DNA of 64,000 nt, from positions 27,478,229 through 27,542,228 of the forward strand of contig NC_053133.1 in NCBI RefSeq assembly GCF_010015445.1. Direction: 5' to 3'. Below are positions 24,178 through 35,405 of this stretch, one piece after another (positions within the stretch are counted from its first letter, which is position 1; each line of letters starts with the position of its first letter). Made by a program: the position numbers and the translations under genes. The DNA comes from Perca fluviatilis (Eukaryota > Chordata > Actinopteri > Perciformes > Percidae). Under the pieces are notes generated by a model that saw only the letters and a list, made by a program, of their open reading frames with translations, had not been told where the DNA came from and did no database searches.

Positions 24178-24711
24178 CAGTACAGGCCAAAAGTTTGGAC
24201 ACACCTTCTCATTCACTGTGTTTCCTTTTTATTTTCATGACTATTTACATTGTAGATTCTCACTGAAGGCATCAAAACTATGAATGAACACATATGGAAT
24301 TATGTACTTAACAAAAAAGTGTGAAATAACTGAAAACATGTCTTATATTTTAGATTCTTCAAAGTAGCCACCCTTTGCTTTTTTTGATAACTCTGCAAAC
24401 CCTTGGTGTTCTCTCAATGAGCTTCATGAGGTAGTCACCTGAAATGGTTTTACCTTCACAGGTGTGCTTTGTCAGGGTTAATTAGTGGAAGTTTTTCTCT
24501 TATTAATAAAAAAGCAAAGGTTGGCTACTTTGAAGAATCTAAAATATAAGACATGTTTTCAGTGATTTCACACTTTTTTGTTAAGTACATAATTCCATAT
24601 GTGTTCATTCATAGTTTTGATGCCTTCAGTGAGAATCTACAATGTAAATAGTTATGGAAATAAAGAAACACATTGAATGAGAAGGTGTGTCCAAACTTTT
24701 GGCCTGTACTG
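24178..24711. mobile_element. complete non-autonomous Tc1-like element
   Basis: The ends cagtacaggccaaaagtttg and caaacttttggcctgtactg are inverted repeats. They are flanked by TA (24176-24177 and 24712-24713), the Tc1/mariner target duplication. The 534-bp element lacks the transposase and has the same ends as the coding copy at 32.9-34.7 kb. Confidence 0.92.
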
Positions 24712-24824
24712 TAAATGATTTATGATAATGATATAAAAATGATCATTCCCTATCGCAATTGCAATATCAGTCAAAATAATCGCAGTTAGATATTTCCCTC
24801 ATATCGTGCAGCCCTAGTACAGAC

Positions 24825-25255
24825 CTTTGAATCTGCCCCCTCCACGGAGTGTAAAGGATAACAATACTCTCTGATATCAGGCAACAGCTGAACCAGATTG
24901 TTGGCAGAGCTACGTATCACGGTCGTCTTAAAACATTGTTAGAGTCAAACAGATATGTTTCTCTGTGTGGGAATCTGCAGACCCAGAGTTCCACAGATTT
25001 TCAATCTGGATCACCATTAAAAACTGTAAAAACATCTGCAGAATCCGCTTGTGTCAAGTGATTGGTTAGGAAAAATAGAATCATGCTCCCCCATCGAAAT
25101 CAGATTGAAAGTAGAAACGAAGTGAAATGAGATGACAATTCTATCGGATATCAGGCAAGCTCCTTAAGTACTAGAATCACTTAAATACAAAGTTTGAGCA
25201 GGGAATTTAAAGAGCTTTCTAAAAAGTTGTATAACCGTTTGCACTGATTTATTAT
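24825..25255. other. non-coding spacer
   Basis: No coding frame, RNA gene or repeat family is recognised. Confidence 0.4.
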
Positions 25256-25263
25256 CTACCAAT

Positions 25264-25663
25264 TAGGGTTGGGTACCGAAACCTGGTTCCACTACAGAAC
25301 CGGTTCCTACGCAACCGGTAGGAATCGGACCGGATTGGAACGCAAATTTCGGTTCCTCATTTCGGTTCCACTTAATGTGTTGACTAAAATATTTTCCCTC
25401 TTTCGCTCCGAAACGGACGTAAAAATATCCCCCTCGCTCTGTAGTCTACCGTTAGCTAGCTACCGTAAATGTAAACTACTTTTAAAATGCCATATTTTCC
25501 CTCTGGGAAAGTACTTAAAACAATTTCAATTAAAAAAACTCTATAAAAGAGCCTTTCTTTGATGTCATTTTTCAGTTTAAGAATTGGTTTAGTAATCGGA
25601 ATTGTTTTAAAAGTACCAGTTCGGCATCGGAATCGTAAAAATCCAAACGGTACCCAACCCTAC
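25264..25663. mobile_element. complete hAT-like MITE (tagggttgggtacc type)
   Basis: A 400-bp element with ends tagggttgggtaccgaaa and acggtacccaaccctac-type inverted sequence. It is flanked by exact ctaccaat duplications (25256-25263 and 25664-25671). It is closely related to the copy at 63468-63839. Confidence 0.93.
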
Positions 25664-25671
25664 TACCAATA

Positions 25672-26373
25672 CAGATCCAATTTCCTCAATTTAGTAACAG
25701 TTATTTTCCAGTAAATCTGAGCACTGTGCTCACAGATTAAGTTAAACAGATACCTGCCACAAGGAGACTAAACTCGACCCTCGGACAGTGAAATAATAAT
25801 AATATAATAACACTTACCCCTCGTCACCATTCCTCAACAACAATAACAGTAAGCTGAATAAATCTGCCTCAAGTCTCCAAGTTACAAAACAAAAAACTTG
25901 TCTAAACTATCAGGACAGGAGCGTGTCATGTTTGCGAACAAAGCAACTGATTCCAAAGTGATTTCCAGTAAATGGAGAGAAGTAACCTTTGATTATTCGA
26001 TCCAGGTAAATGTTTAAAGAGATAAAACAATAAAACTGAAACTGTGTTCAGCACGGTTCACGGCAGGTAACAGTAATAAAATCTGTGACTTCATCTGGAA
26101 CGGCTGTCAGAGCAACAACTGTTAGCAGGTGTATGACCCAGACGTTTTACTGTGAACCGTGAACATGAAACCTTTGAATGTGTGGAAACAATGTGAAGCA
26201 TAATGTACAGGGTTTTTAAAAAGTTATATTTGTATATAGTGTATATAGATGTTTCTTCCAATATAAAATTCCAATATACAAAAAGGTGTGAATATTTTGC
26301 TGGTGTTGTATAAAAAGAGCTAAGTTACTTTACTGTTACTTTATGAAGGCTAAATGTGAATGTTATAAAATGT
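25672..26373. other. non-coding spacer
   Basis: AT-rich unique DNA. No gene is supported. Confidence 0.4.
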
Positions 26374-26381
26374 AAAACTAC

Positions 26382-26970
26382 CAATGGTGGAATGTAACGA
26401 AGTACAAATACTTTGTTACTATACTTAAGTACATTTTTTACGTATCTGTACTTAAGTAGAATCAATTGTGCATACTTTTTACTTTTACTTCGTTACATTT
26501 TGCAGCAATTATACTTTCTACTCCACTACATTTCTACAACGTTAAGTTACATTTTCGTTACATTTTCTGATCAGTATTAACCCCTGCCAAAACGTCTTCC
26601 TGACCGTCACAAACGGCACGAGCCAGCCCAAAGCCCGAAGTGGGAGTGGGTGAGCAGGTCAGGGATGGCAAGTGACAGTGATCCCCGTAGCTCTCTCCGC
26701 GGGCGGCGCCCTGACTGCTGCTACCACGGGCGGAGATGAGAGCTCAGTTGCTCTGATGCTTTATGGTTGACAGCCTGGTTGTCATTTCCTGAATGTTCGT
26801 CTCAAAAAGCCACTCCGTAAAGAGAGGGTGGTTCATTACATAGAGGAAAGGTACTTTCTACTTTCTACTTAAGTAGGATTGTCATTGTGGTACTTTTACT
26901 AAAGTAAATATGTCTCTGGTTATTTGTACTTTCACTTAAGTACTGAGATTCAGTACATCCTCCACCACTG
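26382..26970. mobile_element. complete hAT-like MITE (caatggtggaatgtaac type)
   Basis: A 589-bp element with ends caatggtgga and tccaccactg. It is flanked by exact aaaactac duplications (26374-26381 and 26971-26978). Subterminal tacttaagtac repeats are typical of this widespread fish family. No transposase. Confidence 0.92.
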
Positions 26971-26978
26971 AAAACTAC

Positions 26979-27330
26979 TTAGGATAAATTTAACAAAATC
27001 CAAACTACCAACTAATCAGAGGATTTGATAAGAACCAGAATCAACCAGCATAATCATTATTTCGCTGCTTACTAAACCTCCACAAGTAGACTCTCATACT
27101 GTTGGAGGAACATAATATGCAGCAAATAAATTGCCACAATTTAACCGGCTAACAAGGCCACCATTTTGTTGGAAGAACATGAAAGTTGTCGTTGTTAGAT
27201 TATCCTACATAAAGGTGAATATCTGTATAATAATGTGGTGAACAATATAGTTTCCTCAAAGTTTAATTATGACCAGGACAAGCTTTTGATTTGTGGTCTC
27301 CGATTTTAACCCAAAACGTGAAATATTTCA
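26979..27330. other. non-coding spacer
   Basis: AT-rich DNA; nothing recognised. Confidence 0.4.
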
Positions 27331-27334
27331 CCCC

Positions 27335-27842
27335 TAAAATCTTTGTTCCCGACGACCTTCGGCAGAAAACTGATCAGTGCGCAAGACGTAGTATTACGCC
27401 TCCATAACAGCAGGCGGCTGATTGGACGAACGCGTCACGTGGGTCTGGCTTCTCCCGAATTTCCAAAACTAACCGTAATGGCGACTCTTTTGGAATACGA
27501 TCTCATATTTTACGAAAATAGTTCACCGAAACGTGTTTCTGAAAACATTTTAAGTGAGAAATAGGCCGTGCAGTTGCTGAATCTGTCTTCATTTCAGATC
27601 AACAAAGGTCAGTTTAGAAGATTTTCGTCAGATGTTGAGAGGCTCATCCCGCTCGTCATTTCCGGTAATCGGTCATTTAGTCCGACTGCCCGCTGGCCGA
27701 TTCAACAAGTCAGATCGGCCCAAATGAAGGCCGACGGCTCCTCCGACTGACGACAGCACGGAACACACCGAACAGACTCGGGTCACCGACCTCGCCAGAC
27801 TGTCCCACGGCCGATAATCGGGTTGGTGTGTCAGCGCCTTAA
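27335..27842. mobile_element. inverted-repeat DNA element, family A, copy 2 (partial)
   Basis: The right 160 bp (ccgactgcccgctggccgat... to gggttggtgtgtcagcgcc) is closely similar to 4140-4290. The left end is eroded. Confidence 0.6.
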
Positions 27843-28328
27843 CACTTCAGAACAAAACTCAAACTGCGGTGAACGTGATGTTGTAAAGACGGAATGAAAG
27901 CTGGAATGGGAAATGAAAGATAGTTTGGAAACTAATAATCAGGAAGAGAAATATTTTAAGAGCCCAAATTCCCATAAAACCGATTAATTCTGAGTGTTCT
28001 GGTGTCAAACAAGATGAACGTTAAACATTTATTTGTGACCGGTACCATAAGATTTTTTGTTCTTCCTGTTCCTTTTTTTTTTCATTCATGCATGTTATGA
28101 ATGAATGAATGAATAAATGTTTATGTTTGTTACACAGCAAAACCTGAATTTTTGAAAGGGTTGCCACTGCGCTCTGTTCAGCTGCTGTGTTATATACATA
28201 GAAGATATAAAGAAGAGAGGGTCGCACACAGAAATATATCATTCAAAGTTTACTGGATCATTTGATGGGCAATACACACAACGTTCTCAGCCGTGCATCA
28301 ATGTACACATGCAGCTGTCCATTCCTAC

Positions 28329-28723
28329 TTAACCCTCCTGTTGTCCTCGGGTCAAATTTGACCCATTTTCAAAAAGTTTCTATATCAGAAATTTAGTTTT
28401 TTTCAACCAAATTTTCAACAATAAAAAGCAACGTGGATGGTTGCATACAACTCTTTTCACAAGTAAAATACATGATCAGTTTGCTACTTTCATTGAATTT
28501 GGGTGTTTTATTTAATTGTATAGAATATGAAAATAAAAAAAGATTAAAAAAAAAGACAAAAATGTCAGAAAAAGCTTCAAAAGTGCAGGAAAAATCCCAC
28601 AAAAATGCCAAAAGGCGTAGAAAAAAAATTGATAAAAAAAAAGTGACAAAAGAAACTTGTCAAAATGTTGACTCAGAATAACAAAAAGTTGCATGGTTAA
28701 CGGGAAGACAACACAAGGATTAA
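28329..28723. mobile_element. TTAA-type MITE, copy 3 (complete)
   Basis: TTAA at both ends (28329-28332 and 28720-28723) bounds inverted ends ccctcctgttgtcctc and gaagacaacacaagg. This is the reference copy for the fragments at 280-885, 5248-5430 and 49540-49765. Confidence 0.75.
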
Positions 28724-28959
28724 GGAGGTAAGTTAACAGAGGAATGCAATCACCAATCACTGTGACCCAGAGTGGAATCACATGGAACCTCAAAGTCAAA
28801 CATCCATTAAATCCAGTTTTGTCATCTTAAATCTTAAAGTTAAACTAAATTATGATTACACTTTCACCAACTGATGATTCACATCATCTGTTCAGTGCAG
28901 ACAGATGCGGCATCATTCTTTTGGGGGAAACAGAGGAAACCATGACCTCTGCTGGCAGA

Positions 28960-29090
28960 AAGCTGCTCCAGCAGGAGCTGCAGAACATGAACAGAGGAGG
29001 TAACGGCTGCATCAACATTAACTTCTGAGGGGAAAAGCTCCACATGTTGACTTTATGTGTCTGTGTTCAGACGTGATGTGAAAACTAGCA
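28960..29090 (-). pseudogene. NLR 3'-end relic
   Basis: This block (cagaacatgaacagaggagg..., tctgaggggaaaagctccac) aligns with 11698-11790 downstream of the NLR gene. No LRR exon is attached. It is probably the surviving tail of a second NLR copy. Confidence 0.45.
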
Positions 29091-29105
29091 GGGTCACTTC
29101 CAACT

Positions 29106-31289
29106 AAGGCTGGGCGATATATCGATTATATCGAAATGTGATATTGAATTAGACCATATCGCATATATTTATATAGATAGTTCAAATTTGCGCTGTGATC
29201 CTTGCTCCAAGCATAGCCTACTGCTGACCGAGAGCTCTCTGCACTGCTCCCTGCGCCCCCCCCCCTGCGGAGGAGGAATTGGTTAGTAAAAGAAAAAAAC
29301 AGTGGCTCAAAAATTTGGAGATGGTTCGGATTCAAAGTATCAGATGAGCAACTAAATCACGTTATATGTAGGGAGTGCCATAAACACGTTACAGCCAGGG
29401 GTGGAAGCACTACAAATATTGTTCACCACCTAAAACAGTGGCACAAACTGCAATACGAAGAGTGCGTGAAACTGCGCGCTGCAGAAGCCCCAGCCGCAAG
29501 CCATCGACAAACCGAAAAAGCTCCAGCCCTGAAACAAAGCTCACTGCAAACTTCATTTTCCCGCAGTGTGCCTTATGAAAAGAAAAATGACAAGTGGTGT
29601 ACTATAACTAAACCGGTGTCCTATCACATTGCTAAAGATATGCTCCCTGTTGCAACTGTGGAACAAGTCGGATTCAAAAAGCTACTGAAAACTACGGACC
29701 CGAGATAGGAGCTTCCCAGTCGCAACTACTTTGCACGAGAAGCACTGCCACAAATGTACACTGTAGTCAGGCAGAGTCTTGCTGACCGGCTCGCTAACGT
29801 AACCCATTTTGCGTTGACCAGCGATATGTGGTCGAGCAGGACGTGCGAGCCTTACATGAGCATGACAGTTCACTTCATTCAAGACTGGAAGATGAAGATG
29901 AAAACAGCATGTCTCCAAATAAGTTATTTCCCCCAGGCCCACACCGATGAGCATATAGCTGAGGCCCTGCAGGACGCAGTTGCAAGATGGAAACTCCAAG
30001 AAAAGCATCTGGTTGCTATAACAACCGACAACGGGAGCAACATCGTCAAAGCGGTTGAGCTGAACGAGTGGCTGAGGATGCAGTGCTTCGGTCACAGACT
30101 ACACTTGGCTATCGGTGAGTGCAGCGTTGTAAAGAGTATTCAGATATTTTACTTTAAACAAAAACATATTAAAATGTTAGTTTTTCCTTGTTTTCCTTTG
30201 TTTGTCTGTCTGCAACTTTGTGTTTTTTTGCTGCTGTCTTGGCCAGGTCTCCGTTGAAAAACTGATTGTTAAATAGAGGTTAAATAGATTAATAAAACAC
30301 AACACTTAAAGTGCTAAAAGTAAAATCACTTACAATACAGAATAGTAGATTTCAGAACCATATTTATTAGGTTATTGGATAAGAATTAGTGATGCATTGA
30401 TGTGTTTACCACTTTAATGTTACAGCTGGTAAAGGTGAGGTAATTATGACTTTAAAATGGTTAGCCTGTTGATATCATCAAGGTAACAAATTTAGCTATT
30501 ATGATAGACTATAGTTTTTTTTCTCTGGATTGAAAGAGCAAACTGTAAATAACTAGAAACTAATGTTGAGACGTAGGCCTAAACATTGTGGAGTTTTTAG
30601 TGGAGTAAAAATATGAAGTAGTATTAAAAAATAGCATAAATACTAAGAACAACAACAAGCACGAAACATGAGTAAATGTACATACAGTATAGTCATAATT
30701 TATAAATCATACAAAAATAATAATACATGAAAATCAGTTACAGGATTAAAATTCAGAAAATAAAGTAATATCATATTTGATAGTTATGATTAGTAAGTTC
30801 ACCAACTCATAACCGAGTCTGCCACACGCTGGGGATCAAGGCACCAGATGATACAGAGTGTCCTGGAGCAGGAAGGAGCACTGGCCAAAGTCCTGTCTAC
30901 TGACAAAAAGACCAGGCACCTTGTCCCTACCTGGCAGGACTTAGAGGTCCTAGAAGCAGTCCAAAAGGTCCTGAAACCTCTCCAGGACTTTACCGATGCT
31001 TTGCCAGGTGAGGAGTACGTCACTCTATCATATGTGAAACCTGTGCTGCACCTTTTTAACGAAAGTCTCCTGGCATGTGAAGAGGCTGATAGCGAGCTTT
31101 GCAAATCAGCAGTAGCACCAAAAGATAAGACAATGGCAAGCTCCTTCAAGCAGCGCACAGCCACCACCACTGCACCAACCGAGAGGGGGGCTATTGAAAA
31201 TGAACTGTCAAGTTACTTGCAGTCAGCAAGTGTGGAGAGTGACACTGATCCCCTCAAGTGGTGGAAGGATCCTGAAGTTTTCTTTCCAG
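29106..31289 (+). pseudogene. hAT transposase (BED-finger, ZBED1-like), broken
   Basis: The element starts taaggctgggcgatatatcg at 29106. The frame from about 29313 encodes a BED zinc finger (CRECHKHVTARGG with QWHKLQYEE, a Cys-x2-Cys then His pair). It continues past a TAG at 29704-29706 into WSSRTCEPYMSMTVHF, ITTDNGSNIVKAVE and FGHRLHLAIG. From about 30806 it resumes with SATRWGSRHQM and KKTRHLVPTWQDLEVLEAVQ. Breaks: an A-run frameshift before the BED finger, the in-frame TAG, a missing segment replaced by AT-rich DNA (30115-30805), and loss of the C-terminal dimerisation part where another hAT end begins at 31290. Confidence 0.85.
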
Positions 31290-31480
31290 TAGGGCTGTGA
31301 CGGTATAGTTTTTTTTCTTACTGCGGTGGAGAAGCAACGTATCACCGCGGTATGGCGGTTAACCGCAACCCCCTTAAGAGAGTAGCGTAAAATGGCCATT
31401 TTACAGTTGTGCGTTAAATCGACGGCGCAGGGTCCGGCGTAGACGCAGACCCCTCTGCGTCTACGCCGGACCCTACCGTA
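31290..31480 (+). mobile_element. hAT-like end fragment
   Basis: It starts tagggctgtgacggtatag directly after the truncated transposase. No matching right end is found before 31890. Confidence 0.5.
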
Positions 31481-31892
31481 GCCTGACGTGCACCTCTCGA
31501 AAAATGTAACTACACGCCGCGAGCGATACGTAGCTTCGGCCGTGGCTTGGTAGCGTTGCATTTCTCCCGACTCATTTCCTGGTTCTTATTCTCCATAAAC
31601 AACATGAAATCAAGGAGAGGGTTCACTTCTCCTGCTACATATGTCCCACCATGGTCAGAAAGCACAGAGGAGGCACTTTGTTTCTCTCACTATGACTCTA
31701 GAGTCGCTACTCGCTCCGAGCTCCGAAGGTAATCGCCGGTGTTCTAACGGAACACCATACCCATCAGAATGGGATACCTTCGGTTAATGCGCATGCGCAG
31801 CAGGGAAATTTGTGGGATTGCGCATGCGTTAAATTTAAACCATCATTTCAGAATACCTAAGATTACAAGCGGTAAATGTTGGTGTATTATAT
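31481..31892. other. non-coding, repeat-derived
   Basis: Contains gcgcatgcgca (about 31788), a short hairpin around 31740-31770 (ggtgttctaacggaacacc) and no gene. Confidence 0.35.
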
Positions 31893-32246
31893 CCAACCCG
31901 GTCTCACGGCAGTTCGTGTAAATGGCCACGTTATTCTTAATCTATTGATACGTGTTCACGGAGACGTTTTTCTCGTTTTTTACGTGTAAATGTAACGTTA
32001 TTTTTTACGTGTAAATGTAACGTTATTTTAGGACTTTGTAAATGTAACGTTATTTTCGCGCAAGGGACGCCGGAAGCGGCCAGAAAAGGTCGCTCCATAA
32101 GCCGGGGAGAGCCGCGGCCCGCTGGTGAAATACATTACTTTACATTTTCGTCTTGTCCACGTAAAACCGACAAAAACGTCTCCCGTGAACACGTATCAAT
32201 AGATTCAAATAAAGTCACAATTACACGAACTTCCATGAGACCGGGC
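31893..32246. mobile_element. inverted-repeat element (cccggtctca type)
   Basis: The left end cccggtctcacggcagttcg pairs with the right end acgaacttccatgagaccgg. There is an internal second inverted pair (ttgatacgtgttcacggaga / cgtgaacacgtatcaa). No coding capacity. Confidence 0.65.
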
Positions 32247-32257
32247 TGTTATATCGC

Positions 32258-32475
32258 ATTAAACAATGGGCTATCAAAACAGCATACCTCTTTTATAAAC
32301 TGTATTTTTTTTATTAAACCAGGGGTTATCAAAACAGCATACCCCTATAGAAACTGTATTTTTATTAAAAAATGGGCTATCAAAACAGCATACCCCTTTA
32401 TAAACTGTATTTCTTTTATTAAACCAGGGGTTATCAAAACAGCATACCCTTCACAAACACTGGTATGCTGTTTTG
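32258..32475 (+). repeat. imperfect tandem repeat, about 4 copies, then one inverted
   Basis: The phrase atcaaaacagcatacc recurs four times with aaactgtatttttattaaa spacers. It then appears inverted (ggtatgctgttttga) at 32462. Confidence 0.75.
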
Positions 32476-32839
32476 ACAAAGTAGGCCAAATTGACAGACC
32501 CCGCTATAAAACTAAACTTCCGGTATGCTATTCTGACAAAGTATGCTACATCGACAGAACACCGGCACTCTCTCACACCACACACTCCCCACACACACAC
32601 ACACACGCAGCTCGACGCACACACCAGCGCACAAGTATAAACATCAGGCCACTTTTTAAGGCTACGGCGAGAGCTCTGCGTGGAGCCGACGCACAACTAT
32701 AAAAAGGCCTTATTCTTTTCCAAATTCTTTGACATATAGCAACTTTTTTTTTTTTTTAAGTAACGCAAATAGTTACTTTCCCTGGTAATGAGTTACTTTT
32801 ATTATAGAGTAATTCAGTTACTAACTCAGTTACTTTTTG

Positions 32840-32898
32840 GAACAAGTAGTGAGTAACTATAACTAATTACTTTTTTAAAGTAACGTTCCCAACACTGC
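32840..32898. mobile_element. hAT-like right-end fragment
   Basis: It ends aaagtaacgttcccaacactg, an inverted-repeat end common in fish DNA elements. The partner end is not found. Confidence 0.5.
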
Positions 32899-34697
32899 TG
32901 TCCTGTTGAAAAATAAATGATGGTCCAACTAAATGCAGGATGCTGTGGTAGCATGCTGGTTCAGTAGGCCTTCAATTTTGAATAAATCCCCAACAGTGTC
33001 ACCAGCAAAGCCCCCCCCCACACCATCACACCTCCTCCTCCATGCTTCACGGGGGGAACCAGGCATGTAGAATCCATCCGTTCACCTTTTCTGCGTCGCA
33101 CAAAGACACGGCGGTTGGAACCAAAGATCTCAAATTTGGACTCATCAGACCAAAGCACAGATTTCCACTGGTCTAATGTCCATTCCTTGTGTTTCTTGGC
33201 CCAAACAAATCTCTTCTGCTTGTTGCCTCTCTTTAGCAGTGGTTTCCTAGCAGCTACTTGACCATGAAGGCCTGACCTTCGCGCAGTCTCCTCTTAACAG
33301 TTGTTCTAGAGATGTGTCTGCTGCTAGAACTCTGTGTGGCATTCATCTGGTCTCTAATCTGAGCTGCTGTTAACTTGCGATTTCTGAGGCTGGTGACTCG
33401 GATGAGCTTATCCTCAGCAGCAGAGGTAACTCTTGGTCTTTCTTTCCTGGGGCGGTCCTCATGTGAGCCAGTTTCGTTGTAGCGCTTGATGGTTTTTGCG
33501 ACTGCACTTGGGGACACATTCAAAGTTTTCGCAATTTTCCGGACTGACTGACCTTCATTTGTTAAAGTAATGATGGCCACTCGTTTCTCTTTACTTAGCT
33601 GATTGGTGTAAGATTATTTACAATTGACGTGTTCTTAGATTTCTGAGGACGAAGGAGAGGCTAGGGTCGAATATTAAAAGTTATGCAAAATGGTTTAATA
33701 AAACAACATGAAAACGATAGTCAAGGCACAAATGTTACACTGCAGCTGACAGCGGACTGATCTCATGCTCTCCTTGCGGAGTCACATAAGACAGTCAGCA
33801 GCCATGCAACATGACAAAACAATACACTGCAACCAGCGGACCACAGAACCTGTTCCCTTGTCGGGTCCAAGGCTTGTGGCCTCGAATCCTTCTCCTGCTC
33901 CCAAATTTATTCCTCTTTTCTCAGGATAAGGACACACCTCTTAATTTAGGTCTACTCCAGGTCACAGACTAAGGTTGATTATCATGGAAGTGTTGATTAT
34001 ATTCAAGTTTACAGAGTTTGCATTTCCTTTGTTCTAACCCAGACTTGGCACCAGGAGGTTGGAGACTCAAAGAGATATTCCTCTTCATATGTTAATAGTT
34101 GGTTTTAACCTAATCAATTTAACCAAAGACAGGAAGAGAGGGGGAGAGAAATAACCAGCTGTTTTTAGTTAGTAGGCTAGTCATTCTAGATTCCATTCCT
34201 ATTTTCATTACCTGACTGCAGCATACAATTTATTATTTAAAACATAATACATAAGCATAGTTTTATCTTTTTACAACCTAACATTGGTTCTTGCCATAAT
34301 ATGAATTCTAACAGTTGTCCAATAGGGCTGTCGGCTGTGTATCAACCTGACTTATGCACAACACAACTGATGGTCCCAACCCCATTATTAAGGGAAAAAC
34401 TTCCACTAATTAACCCTGACAAAGCACACCTGTGAAGGTAAAACCATTTCAGGTGACTACCTCATGAAGCTCATTGAGAGAACACCAAGGGTTTGCAGAG
34501 TTATCAAAAAAAGCAAACGGTGGCTACTTTGAGGAATCTAAAATATAAGACATGTTTTCAGTTATTTCACACTTTTTTGTTAAGTACATAATTCCATATG
34601 TGTTCATTCATAGTTTTGATGCCTTCAGTGAGAATCTACAATGTAAATAGTCATGAAAATAAAGAAACACATTGAATGAGAAGGTGTGTCCAAATTC
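32899..34697 (-). pseudogene. Tc1-like transposase pseudogene and element
   Basis: On the minus strand 33254-33580 encodes the paired-type helix-turn-helix DNA-binding part (GQSVRKIAKTLNVSPSAVAK, RTTVKRRLREG). 32961-33158 encodes part of the DDE catalytic domain (WSDESKFEIFGSNRRVFVRR, GGGVMVWGG). The two are in different frames with sequence missing between, and the 3' third is absent, so the gene is dead. The element's 5' end region (34288-34697) matches the complete element at 24178. A solo LTR interrupts it at 33607-34283. Confidence 0.88.
33607..34283. mobile_element. solo LTR of a retrotransposon
   Basis: A 677-bp insert starts TGTAAG and ends CTAACA (TGT...ACA). It is flanked by ttgg (33603-33606 and 34284-34287) and interrupts the Tc1 element exactly. 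No internal gag/pol sequence is present, so it looks like an LTR left by recombination. Gypsy or ERV origin cannot be told. Confidence 0.78.
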
Positions 34698-34706
34698 TAT
34701 TCAGCA

Positions 34707-34855
34707 GTTTTATTGCCTTGTGTCTGAGCGTCTAGGTTCATTACTGAACTCTAGAGGAAGACCTTTGGACCGGTCACTCTTCATAGACAGACAGCCAGAT
34801 ACTACAGACTCTGCTCCGTCCTCCTCTTCCTCCACATCACTCATCTTCTGATCTG
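34707..34855 (-). pseudogene. orphan NLR N-terminal exon without donor
   Basis: It encodes MSDVEEEEDGAESVVSGCLS, then MKSDRSKGLPLEFSNEPRRS, homologous to the exons at 19491 and 20484 but more diverged. The donor site (GTAAGTAAG in the others) is replaced by GCAATAAAACTG at the border with the Tc1 element, so normal splicing is probably lost. Confidence 0.7.
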
Positions 34856-35060
34856 AAGTCAGTCTGAGAAGTAAAACAGGAACACTGACTGTGAGCTCAC
34901 AACACATGAATCAAGACAAACAAGTTTGTTTATGAGTCACACGCAAGACTGAGAGAACAGGAGGACACACACACACCTCTAGCTCGTCAGCTGTCTTTAC
35001 AGCAGGGTTACAGCCAGTTTAATGTGCATTATTCAGCCAATCACCCCATTGTGTCCAGAT

Positions 35061-35405
35061 TAGGGCTGCACAATATATCGCTTTTGTATCGTTATCGCAA
35101 TATCAACTAACGCAATAAACACATTGTGAAAGGCTGCAACATATTGCAAAAGATACTCAGAGATTTTTTGTGTTAGTTGAAAGAAAATATCAGCAGAAAA
35201 CGGCACTTTAAAATGTAACTGTCATTTTTTAGTGGTGCCTTTTACAATGTTCAATTTGTTCAATACAAATATTGGAAATGATTTCCTTTCATTCCTTTGA
35301 AATTAAACAAGCAAGTTGTTATAGAATACTGAAAACAGCAGAAAGACAGAACTTAGTACACTTTATTTTTTTATTTATCGCAATATCACATATCATGCAG
35401 CCCTA
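35061..35405. mobile_element. hAT-like MITE (tagggctgcacaatat type)
   Basis: 345 bp from tagggctgca to gcagcccta. Flanks gtccagat and ttccagat match at 7 of 8 bases. Confidence 0.85.

Larger units (their letters stand above)
22038..24816. mobile_element. hAT-like element split by two later insertions
   Basis: It begins tagggctgcacaattaatc and ends atcgtgcagcccta. The flanks ctacagac (22030-22037) and gtacagac (24817-24824) agree at 7 of 8 bases. Removing the inserts at 22280-24150 and 24178-24711 leaves an element of about 375 bp, the same size class as the other hAT MITEs here. Confidence 0.85.
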
